The notes below the pieces were generated by a model, which saw only the letters and a program-made list of their open reading frames with translations, was not told the DNA's origin and ran no database searches. This document shows, in pieces, positions 15,357-24,619 of a stretch of DNA of 64,000 nt. Position 1 is the stretch's first letter; each line of letters begins with the position of its first letter. The translations under genes and the position numbers were made by a program. The DNA is from Cellulomonas hominis (lineage in GTDB: Bacteria; Actinomycetota; Actinomycetes; Actinomycetales; Cellulomonadaceae), in assembly GCF_901521055.1 (NCBI RefSeq), contig NZ_CABEGA010000051.1, forward strand, positions 1 to 64,000, given 5' to 3'.

Positions 15357-17882
15357 ATGGCAGGACTCCTCTACCGACTCGGGCGCTTCGCCGCCCGCCG
15401 GGCCTGGGCCGTCGTCACGGCCTGGGTCGTCGTGCTCGCCCTCGCCGTCGGGGCCTACCTCGCGTTCGGCGGGACGCTGACCTCCGCCGTCACCATCCCC
15501 GGGACCGCCACCGAGAAGGTGACGGAGCACCTCCAGGAGGAGTTCCCGTCCGCCAGCGGCGGCAGCGGCACCGTGGTGTTCCACACCGACGACGACAGCG
15601 CCTTCACCGACGAGCAGGCGGCCGCGATCAGCGCCGCGCTCGCCGACGCCGCCGAGCTCGAGGGCGTCGCGGGCGTCACCGACCCGTTCCAGACGACGGC
15701 GCAGCTCGAGGAGTCGCAGGCCCAGGTGGAGTCGGGCCGCGAGCAGATCGCGGCCGGCCAGGCGCAGCTCGACGCGGGCCAGGCGCAGCTCGACGCCGCC
15801 CGGCAGCAGGCCGAGCAGGCCGGCGCCCCGGCGGCCGTCCTCGCGGAGCTCGACGCGCAGCAGCAGGCCGCCGACGAGGGGCGCGCGCAGCTCGAGGCGC
15901 AGAGCGAGCAGCTCGAGCAGGGCGCCGCGCTGCTCGACCTGTCCCGCGAGATCCGGTTCGTCTCCTCCGACGAGTCCGCCGCGGTCGCGTCGATCTCCTT
16001 CGAGGACGCGCAGTTCGAGGTGACGCCGGAGACCAAGGAGTCGGTCGTCGACGCGCTCACCGGCGCGGACATCGAGGGCGTCTCGGTCGAGGTGTCCAGC
16101 GACATGACGCAGGGCGTCCCGAGCGTGCTGGGTGCCGGCGAGATCATCGGCGTCGTCGTCGCGGGCGTCGTGCTGCTCATCATGCTGGGCTCGGTCGTGG
16201 CCGCGGGGCTGCCGATCCTGTCCGCCCTGGTAGGCGTCGGCATCGGCGCGATCTCCGCCCTGGCCCTGTCCGGGTCGGTCGACATGCTGTCCGTCACCCC
16301 GGTGCTGGGCATCATGCTCGGGCTGGCGGTCGGCATCGACTACTCGCTGTTCATCCTCAACCGGCACCGCCGGCAGCTGCGCGAGGGGGTCGAGCTGCAC
16401 GAGTCCATCGGGCTGGCGAACGGCACCGCGGGGAACGCCGTGGTGTTCGCCGGCGCGACGGTCCTGGTCGCGCTGCTGGCCCTCAACGTCACGGGGATCC
16501 CGTTCCTGGGCCTCATGGGCAGCGTCGGCTCGGCGTGCATCGCGATCGCCGTGGCGCTGGCCATCACCCTGACGCCGGCCCTGCTGTCGCGCATCGGCCT
16601 GAAGGTCCTGCCGAAGAAGCAGCGGGCGACCCTCGGCCACGAGGAGCCCGAGGCCGTCCCGACCACCCCCATGGGGACGTGGCGCGCGGTGCTCACCGTC
16701 GTCGCGGGCGTCGCGGCCCTGCTGGTCGTCGCGATCCCGGCGCTGTCGATGCGGCTGGGCCTGCCGGGCGGCGCGTCGGAGGAGCCGACGTCCACCCAGT
16801 ACCAGGCGTACACGATCACCGCCGAGAAGTTCGGCGCCGGCGTCAACGGCCCGCTGCTCGTGGTCGCGGACCTGCCCCAGGCGGTCGCCGAGGAGGACCT
16901 GGTCGCCGAGCAGGTGCGGATCGGGCAGGAGCTCGCCTCGCACGACGACGTCGCCGCCGTCGCGCCGATCGGTGCGAACGAGGACAGCACGGTGCTGGCG
17001 TTCCAGGTGGTCCCGAAGAGCGGGCCGGACAGCGAGGACACCGAGCAGCTCGTGCGCGACCTGCGCGACTCCTCGCCGATCGCCGGCACGGACGGGGACG
17101 TCGAGCTCGGCGTCGCCGGCACGACCAGCGCGAACATCGACGTCTCCGAGAAGCTCGCGAACGTGCTGCCGGGCTACCTGGCGATCGTCGTGGGCCTGTC
17201 GCTGATCATCCTCATCATCGTGTTCCGGTCGATCTTCGTGCCGGTCACCGCGACGCTCGGGTTCGTCATGTCGCTGTTCGCGGCGTTCGGCGGCGTGGTC
17301 GCGATCTACCAGTGGGGCTGGCTCGGCGAGGTCTTCGGGGTGCACGACCCGGGCCCGGTGCTGAGCTTCCTGCCGATCATCGTGACCGGCGTGCTGTTCG
17401 GTCTGGCCATGGACTACCAGCTGTTCCTGGTGTCCGGCATGCGCGAGGCCTACGCGCACGGGGTCGACGCCCGCGTGGCGGTCCGCCGCGGCCTGCACGC
17501 CGGGCGGGTGGTCGTCACCGCGGCGGCGATCATCATGGCGTCGGTGTTCTCCGGCTTCGTGTTCTCGGAGTCGTCGATCATCCGGCCGCTCGGGTTCGGC
17601 CTCGCGTTCGGCGTGCTGCTCGACGCGTTCGTGGTGCGGATGCTGCTGATCCCGGCCGTCATGCACCTGGCCGGCCGGGCGGCGTGGTGGATCCCGAAGT
17701 GGCTCGACCGGATCCTGCCGGACGTCGACGTGGAGGGCGCCTCGCTCGAGCGCACCCACCCGCACCCGACGTCGTACGACGGGCAGCCGACGCACCCGAC
17801 TCACCCGTCGCACCGCGCAGACGCCCCGGCCGACGCGACGGACCCGGGCGAGGCCCCGCACGAGGCGACCCACCGGGCCTGA
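15357..17882 (+). CDS. MMPL family (RND-type) exporter
   Basis: An 841-residue membrane exporter. Helix 1 (ARRAWAVVTAWVVVLALAVG) is followed by a large periplasmic loop that contains a heptad-like coiled coil of repeated AGQAQLDA/AAR units at about 120-200. Helices 2-6 then include GLAVGIDYSLFILNRHRRQL, the family proton-relay Asp in GIDYS. The second half repeats the plan, with FGLAMDYQLFLVSGMREAY carrying the matching Asp. The C-terminus is a His/Pro/Thr-rich cytoplasmic tail. Export of lipids or hydrophobic drugs is the usual role. It is governed by the adjacent TetR gene. Confidence 0.9.
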   Translation: MAGLLYRLGRFAARRAWAVVTAWVVVLALAVGAYLAFGGTLTSAVTIPGTATEKVTEHLQEEFPSASGGSGTVVFHTDDDSAFTDEQAAAISAALADAAELEGVAGVTDPFQTTAQLEESQAQVESGREQIAAGQAQLDAGQAQLDAARQQAEQAGAPAAVLAELDAQQQAADEGRAQLEAQSEQLEQGAALLDLSREIRFVSSDESAAVASISFEDAQFEVTPETKESVVDALTGADIEGVSVEVSSDMTQGVPSVLGAGEIIGVVVAGVVLLIMLGSVVAAGLPILSALVGVGIGAISALALSGSVDMLSVTPVLGIMLGLAVGIDYSLFILNRHRRQLREGVELHESIGLANGTAGNAVVFAGATVLVALLALNVTGIPFLGLMGSVGSACIAIAVALAITLTPALLSRIGLKVLPKKQRATLGHEEPEAVPTTPMGTWRAVLTVVAGVAALLVVAIPALSMRLGLPGGASEEPTSTQYQAYTITAEKFGAGVNGPLLVVADLPQAVAEEDLVAEQVRIGQELASHDDVAAVAPIGANEDSTVLAFQVVPKSGPDSEDTEQLVRDLRDSSPIAGTDGDVELGVAGTTSANIDVSEKLANVLPGYLAIVVGLSLIILIIVFRSIFVPVTATLGFVMSLFAAFGGVVAIYQWGWLGEVFGVHDPGPVLSFLPIIVTGVLFGLAMDYQLFLVSGMREAYAHGVDARVAVRRGLHAGRVVVTAAAIIMASVFSGFVFSESSIIRPLGFGLAFGVLLDAFVVRMLLIPAVMHLAGRAAWWIPKWLDRILPDVDVEGASLERTHPHPTSYDGQPTHPTHPSHRADAPADATDPGEAPHEATHRA

Positions 17883-17915
17883 CCCCCGGGTCGTCACGGC
17901 ACCACCCCGCACCGG

Positions 17916-17965
17916 GTGGAGAGCTCTGCCCGACACGCCCGCGCGTGTCGGGCAGAGCTCTCCAC
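17916..17965. terminator. Perfect 22-bp-stem hairpin between convergent genes, palindrome copy 2
   Basis: Left arm 17916-17937 (GTGGAGAGCTCTGCCCGACA plus CG) and right arm 17944-17965 are perfectly complementary around a 6-base loop. It lies 33 bases after the MMPL stop and 35 bases before the stop of the opposing CLC gene. It could terminate both, although there is no T-run. It belongs to the same repeat family as 3291-3344, which is not in a terminator position. Confidence 0.75.
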
Positions 17966-18000
17966 TTCGCCCGCCCGGGCGCGCCCGGTCGGACGGGTCG

Positions 18001-19263
18001 TCAGCGGCGCGGGTCCAGCGCGCGGGAGGTCAGCCACGCGGCCACCGCGGCGAGCACCGCCGCCGGCGCGGCGTCGAACCCGGCGGGACCCACCAGCAGC
18101 CCCGCGAACAGCACCGCCGACACCAGCAGCCGGCTGGTCGAGGCCATCGCGGCGGCGGTCCCGGCGGCGACGGCGAGCGTGGGCGACACGTCCAGCACCG
18201 TGACGGCGAGGCCCGCGAGCGCCACGCCCAGGAAGATCGCCGGGAAGATCGGGCCGCCGCGGAACCCGCCGCCCATGCTCACCGCGTAGGCGAGCGCCTT
18301 GGCGACGAGCAGCACCAGCAGCACCCCGACCGGTGCCCCGCCCACGAGCACCGGCACCGACGCCTGCCCGGAGAACAGCACGTCCTGCGGGTCGGCCCCG
18401 AGCGCCCCGGCCAGCAGCGCGAGCCCCCCGACGGCCAGGCCCGAGCCGAGCAGCAGCGGCAGCCTCCCCACGCGCGGCTCGGTGGCGGCCAGCAGAGCCG
18501 CGACCCGCCGCACCCCGGCCAGGACGACCGCCGCGAGCACCCCGACGACGACCGCGAGCACCAGGTCGCCCGGCCGGATGCCGTCGTAGGCGGGCAGGCC
18601 GGGGACGCTCAGGCCGCCGACCGGGACCCCCGTCCACGCACCGAACCCGGTGACCAGGACGTACGCGACGGCCGCGGCCGCCAGGGGCGGGAGCAGCGTG
18701 GCGGCCCCGAGCGCGCCGGCCCCGGCCTCCACCAGCATGATCCCCGCGACGAGCGGGCCGCCGAACAGCGTCGAGATCGCGCCGGCCGACCCGGAGACGC
18801 CCACCAGCTCCCGCGCCTTCCCGGTGACCCCGGTCCGCCGGGTGACCTCGACGGCGACGACCGAGCCCAGGGCCATCAGCGGCGCCTCGGGGCCGAGGAC
18901 GATCCCCGTCGCCAGGCCGGCCAGCGCGGCGAGCGCGATGCCCGGGCCGTGCGCGACGGGCACCGGGCCCGCGTGGATCCCGCCGGCGGGCGGGTGCCCG
19001 CCGTCGCCGGGCAGCCGGCGGGCGGCCGCCACGAGCGCCGCACCCGCCACCGGCAGCGCGAGGACGAGGTACCAGGGCGGGCTCGCGGCGCCCAGCGCGT
19101 CGGGCAGCCGGTCCCAGAACAGCTGCTGCAGCACGTGCACCGCGCCGACGAACGCGAAGGCCACGACCCCGGCCGGCAGGCCCACCAGCGCGCCCAGCAG
19201 CGTCAGCCGGGCCAAGTCCCTCGTCGGCACGGCGGCGGTCGTCGTCGACCCCGGTGCGGGCAC
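18001..19263 (-). CDS. CLC family chloride channel/transporter
   Basis: A 420-residue membrane protein with about ten helices. CLC signatures are present: GIVLGPEAPLMALGS, corresponding to the GxEGP filter region with its gating glutamate, GVSGSAGAISTLFGGPL in the next half, and SMGGGFRGGPIFPAIFLGVA, corresponding to GGxFxPxL. The GSGIP helix-D motif is replaced by HPPAGGIHAGP, so anion selectivity may differ. No CBS domains follow. It is encoded alone, convergent with the MMPL exporter. Confidence 0.82.
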   Translation of the reverse strand: MPAPGSTTTAAVPTRDLARLTLLGALVGLPAGVVAFAFVGAVHVLQQLFWDRLPDALGAASPPWYLVLALPVAGAALVAAARRLPGDGGHPPAGGIHAGPVPVAHGPGIALAALAGLATGIVLGPEAPLMALGSVVAVEVTRRTGVTGKARELVGVSGSAGAISTLFGGPLVAGIMLVEAGAGALGAATLLPPLAAAAVAYVLVTGFGAWTGVPVGGLSVPGLPAYDGIRPGDLVLAVVVGVLAAVVLAGVRRVAALLAATEPRVGRLPLLLGSGLAVGGLALLAGALGADPQDVLFSGQASVPVLVGGAPVGVLLVLLVAKALAYAVSMGGGFRGGPIFPAIFLGVALAGLAVTVLDVSPTLAVAAGTAAAMASTSRLLVSAVLFAGLLVGPAGFDAAPAAVLAAVAAWLTSRALDPRR

Positions 19264-19311
19264 GCCGCCACGCTATCGGCGCGACCGGCCTGCGCACAGC
19301 CCCGGGCAGGA

Positions 19312-19356
19312 GGACACCGCTCCCCGCCCGTCGGCAGCGGCCGGGGAGCGGTGTCC
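19312..19356 (-). terminator. Hairpin downstream of the GH127 gene
   Basis: Arms GGACACCGCTCCCCG (19312-19326) and CGGGGAGCGGTGTCC (19342-19356) form a perfect 15-bp stem with a 15-base loop, 16 bases beyond the GH127 stop. It probably ends the ABC-GH127 operon. Confidence 0.72.
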
Positions 19357-19371
19357 GGCTCGGTGGGCGGG

Positions 19372-21303
19372 TCAGGCGGTGGGCAGCCAGACCCGCATGG
19401 TGCTCGGGCCGCGGTTCGCCCAGGAGTGGTACGGGACGAGGCGCAGCTCCACCGCCTCGCCCGCGGCGTCACCGGCGTCACCGGCGTCCGTGCCCCCGTA
19501 CGGCCAGCCCTCGTCCGCCGCCCGCACGACGCGGCCCCGCACCCGGGCGCCGTCGCCGTCGGCGACCAGGGCCCCGGCGGTGCCGACGTCCACCCGGACC
19601 GCACCGGCGTCCGCGCCGCCGGGCAGGTCCACCGACTCGGCGCAGAGCACCACGGGACCGCGCTCGACCGCCACGCACCCGCGCACCGCGTCGATCCGGC
19701 CGTCCGGCGCGGTGACCCGCGGCTCGACCGGCAGCACCAGCCGCACCTCGTCCCCGGCGGCGAACGCGCGCCGCACGCGGACCTCGCCGCCGGACACCTC
19801 CGCGGGCGCCCCGTCGAGCGTCGCCGCACCGGCCGCCCACGCGGGCACCCGCAGCGCCAGCGTCCACTCGCCCGCCGGCGCGTCGGTCACGCGCACGACG
19901 ACCTCGCCGTCGACGGGGTACCCGGTGGCGACCTCCAGGCCGACCGCCCGGCCGTCGCCGAGGCGCGTCGTGATCCGCGCCGGCGCGTACTGCTGCAGGT
20001 GCAGGGCGTCGTCGGACACGGCGGCCACGTACCCGCCGAGCGTGGCGAGCGTGCGCGCGACGTTGGTCGGGCAGCAGGACACCTCGAACCACGGGGCCCG
20101 CAGCCGGGACAGCGCGCGGGCGCTCACCTCGTCCTCCGCGGCCGCCTCCCCCGGCACCCGCTTCTGCAGCGGGTTGGTGTAGAAGAACGCCCGGCCGTCC
20201 TCGGCGGGCGAGGTCGCGACCACGTTGAACAGGGTGCGCTCGACGACGTCCCCCCACGCGGCGTCCCCGGTGGCGAGCAGCAGCCGCCAGGCGACCATGA
20301 CGGACGCGACGCCCGCGCAGGTCTCGCAGTACGCGCGGTCGGGCGGCAGCTCGAAGTCGTCGCCGAACGCCTCGTCCTGGTGGTGCGCCCCCATGCCGCC
20401 GGTCAGGTACGTGCGCCGGGCGAGCGTGCGCTCGTAGGCCCCGCGGGCGGCCTCGAGCAGCTCGTCGTCCGCGGTGTCGACGGCGACGTCCACCGCGGCG
20501 GCGGTCAGGTACAGGGCGCGGACCGCGTGCCCGCGCAGCACCTCCGCCTTCCGGACCGGCACGTCGTCCTGGTAGTACTCCCGGCCGAACTCGATGTCGG
20601 GCAGCAGGCCGCGCCCCCGGCGCTCGACGAACAGCGCCGCCTGGTCGAGGTACCGCTGCTCCCCGGTGGCCCGGCCGAGCTCCGCGAGCGCGACCTCGAT
20701 CTCGGGGTGACCGCACACGGCGTCGCGGCCGTCGGGCCCGAACTCCGCGCACACGTGGTCGGCGGCGCGGCGGGCGATCGCGACGAGCTCGTCGTCGTGC
20801 CCGGTCCGCAGCCGGGCGACCGCCGCCTGGATCAGGTGCCCGAAGCAGTACAGCTCGTGCCCCCACGCCAGGTCGGAGTACCGCGGCCGCTGCCCGGGGC
20901 GCCCGAACTTCGTGTTGAGGTACCCGTCGGGCTCCTGCACGGCGCCGATCTGCGCGGTGAGCTCGGCGATCCGGGCCTCGAGCGCCGGGTCGCCGGTGCG
21001 GCCGACCTCCCACGCCATCGCCTCGATCATCTTGTAGACGTCGGAGTCGGAGAACTCGCGCCCGGTGCGGTGCTCCGCGACGGTGCCGTCGACGGCCCGC
21101 GCGAAGTTGCCGATCCAGCCGACCCGGGTCTCCCAGCTGTCGCAGTGCGGGATGGTGGCGGCGCCGTTGACCTGCTGGCGGTCCGCCCAGAAGCCGCCCG
21201 TCAGGGTCACCTCGTCGAGGCCGAGCGGGCGCAGCGCGCCGCGGGACGGCACGACGGGGGCGACGGGTGGTGCGGTGGTGAGTGCGTGCACGGGGGTGGT
21301 CAT
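19372..21303 (-). CDS. Beta-L-arabinofuranosidase-type glycoside hydrolase, GH127
   Basis: A 643-residue cytoplasmic enzyme that would release beta-linked L-arabinofuranose. The N-terminal (alpha/alpha)6 barrel has GYLNTKFGRPGQRPRYSDL and HAVRALYLTAAAVDVA. The GH127 zinc/cysteine active site is intact: Glu327-x-Cys329 in YCETCAGV and Cys410-Cys411 in SCCPTN. By analogy with HypBA1, Cys410 would be the nucleophile and Glu327, Cys329 and Cys411 zinc ligands. Two beta-sandwich domains follow. The ATG at 21303 overlaps the permease stop (ATGA). There is no signal peptide, so the substrate must be imported by the ABC system encoded upstream in the same operon. Confidence 0.9.
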   Translation of the reverse strand: MTTPVHALTTAPPVAPVVPSRGALRPLGLDEVTLTGGFWADRQQVNGAATIPHCDSWETRVGWIGNFARAVDGTVAEHRTGREFSDSDVYKMIEAMAWEVGRTGDPALEARIAELTAQIGAVQEPDGYLNTKFGRPGQRPRYSDLAWGHELYCFGHLIQAAVARLRTGHDDELVAIARRAADHVCAEFGPDGRDAVCGHPEIEVALAELGRATGEQRYLDQAALFVERRGRGLLPDIEFGREYYQDDVPVRKAEVLRGHAVRALYLTAAAVDVAVDTADDELLEAARGAYERTLARRTYLTGGMGAHHQDEAFGDDFELPPDRAYCETCAGVASVMVAWRLLLATGDAAWGDVVERTLFNVVATSPAEDGRAFFYTNPLQKRVPGEAAAEDEVSARALSRLRAPWFEVSCCPTNVARTLATLGGYVAAVSDDALHLQQYAPARITTRLGDGRAVGLEVATGYPVDGEVVVRVTDAPAGEWTLALRVPAWAAGAATLDGAPAEVSGGEVRVRRAFAAGDEVRLVLPVEPRVTAPDGRIDAVRGCVAVERGPVVLCAESVDLPGGADAGAVRVDVGTAGALVADGDGARVRGRVVRAADEGWPYGGTDAGDAGDAAGEAVELRLVPYHSWANRGPSTMRVWLPTA

Positions 21304-22124
21304 CCCTTCAGGGCTCCGGACATGAACCCGTTGACGTAGTGCCGCTGCAGGATCAGGAACAGCACGACGCACGGGACGGTGAGCACGACGACGCCGGCCT
21401 GCGTGGCGCCGTAGTCGATGACCCCCATGACCTGCTGGCGCATGTTGACCAGCGCCAGCGGGAGCGGCTGGTTGTCGCCGCCCACCAGGTACAGGGGGAC
21501 CATGAAGTCGTTCCACGCGGCGAGGAACGCGAACAGCCCGATGGTGATGAGGCCGGGCTTCACGGCGGGCAGCATGACCCGGCGCAGCGCCCCGAACGAG
21601 CCGCAGCCGTCGACGAGCGCCGCCTCCTCCAGCTCCCGGGGCACGGCCTCGAACGAGATGCGCATCATGAACATCGCGAACGGCAGCTGGAACACGGCGA
21701 GCACCAGCCCGACCCCGACGAGGGTGTTGGACAGCCCGATGTCCTTGAGCCAGATCACCAGCGGGATCAGCAGCGTTGCGTACGGGACCATGAGGATCGA
21801 CAGCACGAGCAGGAACAGGGCGTCCTTGCCGGGGAACCGGAACCGCGCGAACGCGTAGCCGCCGAGCGTCGCGACCACCAGCGTCACGAGGACCGCGGTG
21901 GCGGTGATGCCGAGCGAGTTGCCCAGGTAGGTGGCGACGCCGGCCTGGTACGACGCGAGGGTCGCGTAGTTGCCGAACCCGACACCGTCGACCTGCGCGG
22001 ACCCGGGCTGCGGGGACACCGACGACACGGTGGTCCAGATCATCGGGTAGAGGAACAGGATCGCGAGGCCGCCGGTCACGACGTAGAACGGGGTGCGTCC
22101 CAGGACGCGGGAGAAGCCGGTCAT
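21300..22124 (-). CDS. Carbohydrate ABC transporter permease (MalG type)
   Basis: A 274-residue permease with six membrane helices. The EAA loop for coupling to the ATPase is EEAALVDGCGSFGALRRVML at about 180-200. Other family landmarks are the N-terminal FLYPMIWTTVSS and the C-terminal YVNGFMSGALKG. It pairs with the MalF-type permease encoded 7 bases upstream and overlaps GH127 by ATGA. No ATPase gene is in the cluster, so a shared MsmK-like ATPase elsewhere is expected. Confidence 0.9.
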   Translation of the reverse strand: MTGFSRVLGRTPFYVVTGGLAILFLYPMIWTTVSSVSPQPGSAQVDGVGFGNYATLASYQAGVATYLGNSLGITATAVLVTLVVATLGGYAFARFRFPGKDALFLLVLSILMVPYATLLIPLVIWLKDIGLSNTLVGVGLVLAVFQLPFAMFMMRISFEAVPRELEEAALVDGCGSFGALRRVMLPAVKPGLITIGLFAFLAAWNDFMVPLYLVGGDNQPLPLALVNMRQQVMGVIDYGATQAGVVVLTVPCVVLFLILQRHYVNGFMSGALKG

Positions 22125-22131
22125 CGGAGCC

Positions 22132-23097
22132 TCACTCCTCGGGCGAGCGCCGCAGCGCCTTGAGCTGGACGACGTTGACGACGATGAGGGCGAGCAGCAC
22201 GATCACCGACAGGGCGGCGGCCATGCCGAGGTCCCGCTTGGACTCGAACGCCAGGTTGTAGATGAGCTGGACGACGGTCGTCGTCGACGAGTCCGGCCCG
22301 CCCTTGGTGAGGATGTAGAACTGGTCGAACGCGAGGATCGACCCGGTGACGCACATGATCGTGGACAGGGCGAGCGACGGCTTGAGCAGCGGCAGCGTGA
22401 TCCGGCGGAACACCTGCCACGTCCGCGCGCCGTCCAGCCGTGCGGCCTCGTACACGTCGTGCGGGATGCCCTGCAGGCCGACGAGCAGCAGGAGCATGTA
22501 GAACCCCGCGAACCGCCACACGATCAGCAGCACCGTGCCCCACAGGGCCCCGTCGGCCGACCCGAGCACGTTCACCTGCCCGCTGCCGAGCCCCAGCCGC
22601 TCCATCCACCCGGAGACCGGGCCGACCTGCGGGGAGTACAGCGCGTAGAACAGCAGCGACGCCGACGCCAGGCCGAGCGCCGTCGGCAGCAGGAACGCCG
22701 TGCGCAGGAACCCGCGCCACCGGCTGCTCTCCTGCACGAGCAGCGCGAGGCCCAGCCCGAGCAGGATGAGCAGCACGGTCGCGATCACCGTGTACTTGAC
22801 GGTGAACCACACCGACGGCCAGAACAGCCGGTGCGCGACGACCTCGGAGAAGTTCTCCGGGAAGTTCGTGCCCTGGTTGCCGCCCAGCAGCGACCAGTCC
22901 GAGCCGGACATGACGACGACCAGCACGAGCGGCACGACGAAGAGCACCAGCACCAGCACCGCCGTCGGGCTCGCGTACAGCCAGCCCTGCAGGGCGCCGC
23001 GGGAGCGCGTGCGGGTCCGGCCCCGGGCCGCGCCCGCGCGGGCGGGTGCCTGCCGGGCCGGCACCCGCCTCGCGTGGCCGTGAGTCGCGACGGTCAC
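22132..23097 (-). CDS. Carbohydrate ABC transporter permease (MalF type)
   Basis: A 321-residue permease with a basic N-terminus of about 35 residues and six helices beginning GWLYASPTAVLVLVLFVVPL. The EAA motif is YEAARLDGARTWQVFRRITL at about 240. The GTG at 23097 overlaps the stop of the binding-protein gene (GTGA). Together with the neighbouring permease it forms the membrane channel for an arabinofuranosyl oligosaccharide or a related sugar, inferred from GH127. Confidence 0.9.
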   Translation of the reverse strand: MTVATHGHARRVPARQAPARAGAARGRTRTRSRGALQGWLYASPTAVLVLVLFVVPLVLVVVMSGSDWSLLGGNQGTNFPENFSEVVAHRLFWPSVWFTVKYTVIATVLLILLGLGLALLVQESSRWRGFLRTAFLLPTALGLASASLLFYALYSPQVGPVSGWMERLGLGSGQVNVLGSADGALWGTVLLIVWRFAGFYMLLLLVGLQGIPHDVYEAARLDGARTWQVFRRITLPLLKPSLALSTIMCVTGSILAFDQFYILTKGGPDSSTTTVVQLIYNLAFESKRDLGMAAALSVIVLLALIVVNVVQLKALRRSPEE

Positions 23098-24416
23098 TGC
23101 GACAGCACCTCGGTGATCGCGTCGTTGTCCTCGTCGACGGTGTCCGTGCCCTCGAACGTGGCGTTGCGCATCAGCGTCACCCACGGGCTGCCGGACGCGT
23201 TGAACGCCTCCGAGAAGAACTCCGCCACCGGCGTGCGACCGGACTCGGCGATCTTGTTCATCGTCAGCGCGAGCGGGTTCTCCTGCGCGTACTCGTTGTC
23301 GAGCAGGGAGTTGCGGCCGGGGACCTCGCCGTTCTTCGCGATGACCTCGAGCTGCGTCTCCTCCGACATCATCCAGGCGAGGAAGTTCCAGGCCTGCGCG
23401 ACGTTCTCGGAGTCCTTGGAGATGCCCAGGGCGTCGCCGCCGAGGAACGTCGACTGCCCGCCGTCGACCCCGGGGATCGCGGTGACGCCGACGTCGATGC
23501 CGGCCTCCTGCGCCGCGTACACCGCGGTGTTCGGGTACTGCTGCACCCCGACCTGGCCGTTGGAGAACGGGGCGGTCCAGGTGGCTCCGGTCTCCTCCTT
23601 CGAGCCCGCCCCGACCGCTCCGGCCTGGTTGAGCTCGTAGTACATCTGGTAGAGCGCCTTGGCCGAGTCCGAGTTCACCTGCGCGGTCGTGCCGTCCTCC
23701 GACAGCACCTCGTCGCCGGACGCCCACATGGTCGGGAACCAGGTGAACACCCCGCAGCCGCCGCAGTTGCCGCCGTAGTAGGTGCCGGAGACGCCGGGCT
23801 TGCCGAGCGCCTGCACGGCCATGGCCTGCTCCTGGAACTCCGCCAGGTTCGTGGGGCCCTTCTCGGGGTCGAGCCCGGCCTCGCGGTAGAGGTCCTTGTT
23901 CCAGACCAGCACCGAGATGTCCTCGACGAACGGCAGCGTGTGCAGCGCGCCGTCGGGGTCCGTGCCGGCGTCCAGGTGGCCGCCCGTGATGTCGTCCTTG
24001 AAGTCCAGGGCGTCGATCTGCTCCGTCAGGTCGGTGAACAACCCGTTCGCGACCCAGTAGGGCAGCCGGACGACGTCGCCCGCGAGCAGGTCGGGCAGCT
24101 CGTCGTTCGTCGCCGCACCGCCGACCTTCCCCTCCATGTCGTCGTTCGGGATGATCTCGAGCTCGACCTGGTTCTCGTGCGACGCGTTGTACGCCTCCAC
24201 GAGGGTGGTGGCCTGCCGCTCCAGCGGGGCGCGGGTCCACATCGTCAGCGTCGTGCCGTCGTCCACGCCGTCGGGGCCGGCGGACTCGAGGGCCTCCCCG
24301 GCGTCGCCGCCGTCGGACCCGGAGCCGCAGGCGGCCAGCCCGGTCAGCGCGAGGCCGGCGACGGCCAGCGTCGCCACGGGACGCAGCCCGCGCGATCGGA
24401 ACATGCGGTTGCTCAT
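23094..24416 (-). CDS. Sugar ABC transporter substrate-binding lipoprotein
   Basis: A 440-residue extracytoplasmic solute-binding protein of family 1. A signal peptide (VATLAVAGLALTGLAAC) ends in lipobox LAAC. The body has the MalE-like fold: GTTLTMWTRAPLERQATTLV, SVLVWNKDLYREAGLDPEKG, AAQEAGIDVGVTAIPGVDG and SENVAQAWNFLAWMMSEE. A Gly/Cys-rich insert (YYGGNCGGCGVFTWFP) in the middle is unusual and may shape the sugar site. It is the first gene of the importer operon, with two palindromic operator candidates upstream. Confidence 0.9.
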   Translation of the reverse strand: MSNRMFRSRGLRPVATLAVAGLALTGLAACGSGSDGGDAGEALESAGPDGVDDGTTLTMWTRAPLERQATTLVEAYNASHENQVELEIIPNDDMEGKVGGAATNDELPDLLAGDVVRLPYWVANGLFTDLTEQIDALDFKDDITGGHLDAGTDPDGALHTLPFVEDISVLVWNKDLYREAGLDPEKGPTNLAEFQEQAMAVQALGKPGVSGTYYGGNCGGCGVFTWFPTMWASGDEVLSEDGTTAQVNSDSAKALYQMYYELNQAGAVGAGSKEETGATWTAPFSNGQVGVQQYPNTAVYAAQEAGIDVGVTAIPGVDGGQSTFLGGDALGISKDSENVAQAWNFLAWMMSEETQLEVIAKNGEVPGRNSLLDNEYAQENPLALTMNKIAESGRTPVAEFFSEAFNASGSPWVTLMRNATFEGTDTVDEDNDAITEVLSQ

Positions 24417-24430
24417 CGTGCTCTCCTCGG

Positions 24431-24448
24431 AACTTCGCCGTCGAAGTT
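24431..24448. promoter_or_regulatory. Inverted repeat upstream of the sugar importer
   Basis: AACTTCGCCGTCGAAGTT: 7-bp arms with a 4-base centre, 15 bases upstream of the binding-protein start. It is a candidate site for the divergent LacI regulator. Confidence 0.6.
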
Positions 24449-24486
24449 GTGCGGGGCACCCGGGTGGACACCGCGCGGAGGTTCTG

Positions 24487-24502
24487 CCGAAACCCTTTTC
24501 GG
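24487..24502. promoter_or_regulatory. Second inverted repeat between importer and lacI
   Basis: CCGAAACCCTTTTCGG has 6-bp arms around a 4-base centre. It lies in the divergent intergenic region, and a further GCGAAAACGTGATG half-site occurs at 24543-24556. It is a candidate LacI operator. Confidence 0.5.
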
Positions 24503-24619
24503 GGAACGTAGACCCCAGGCCGAGGGCCGGTCAAGGGGTTACGCGAAAACGTGATGTGTGTACGATCTCGGCCATGACGGCGCCGCTCCGGCGCCGCTGG
24601 CAGGGGCGCAGGAGGCAGC

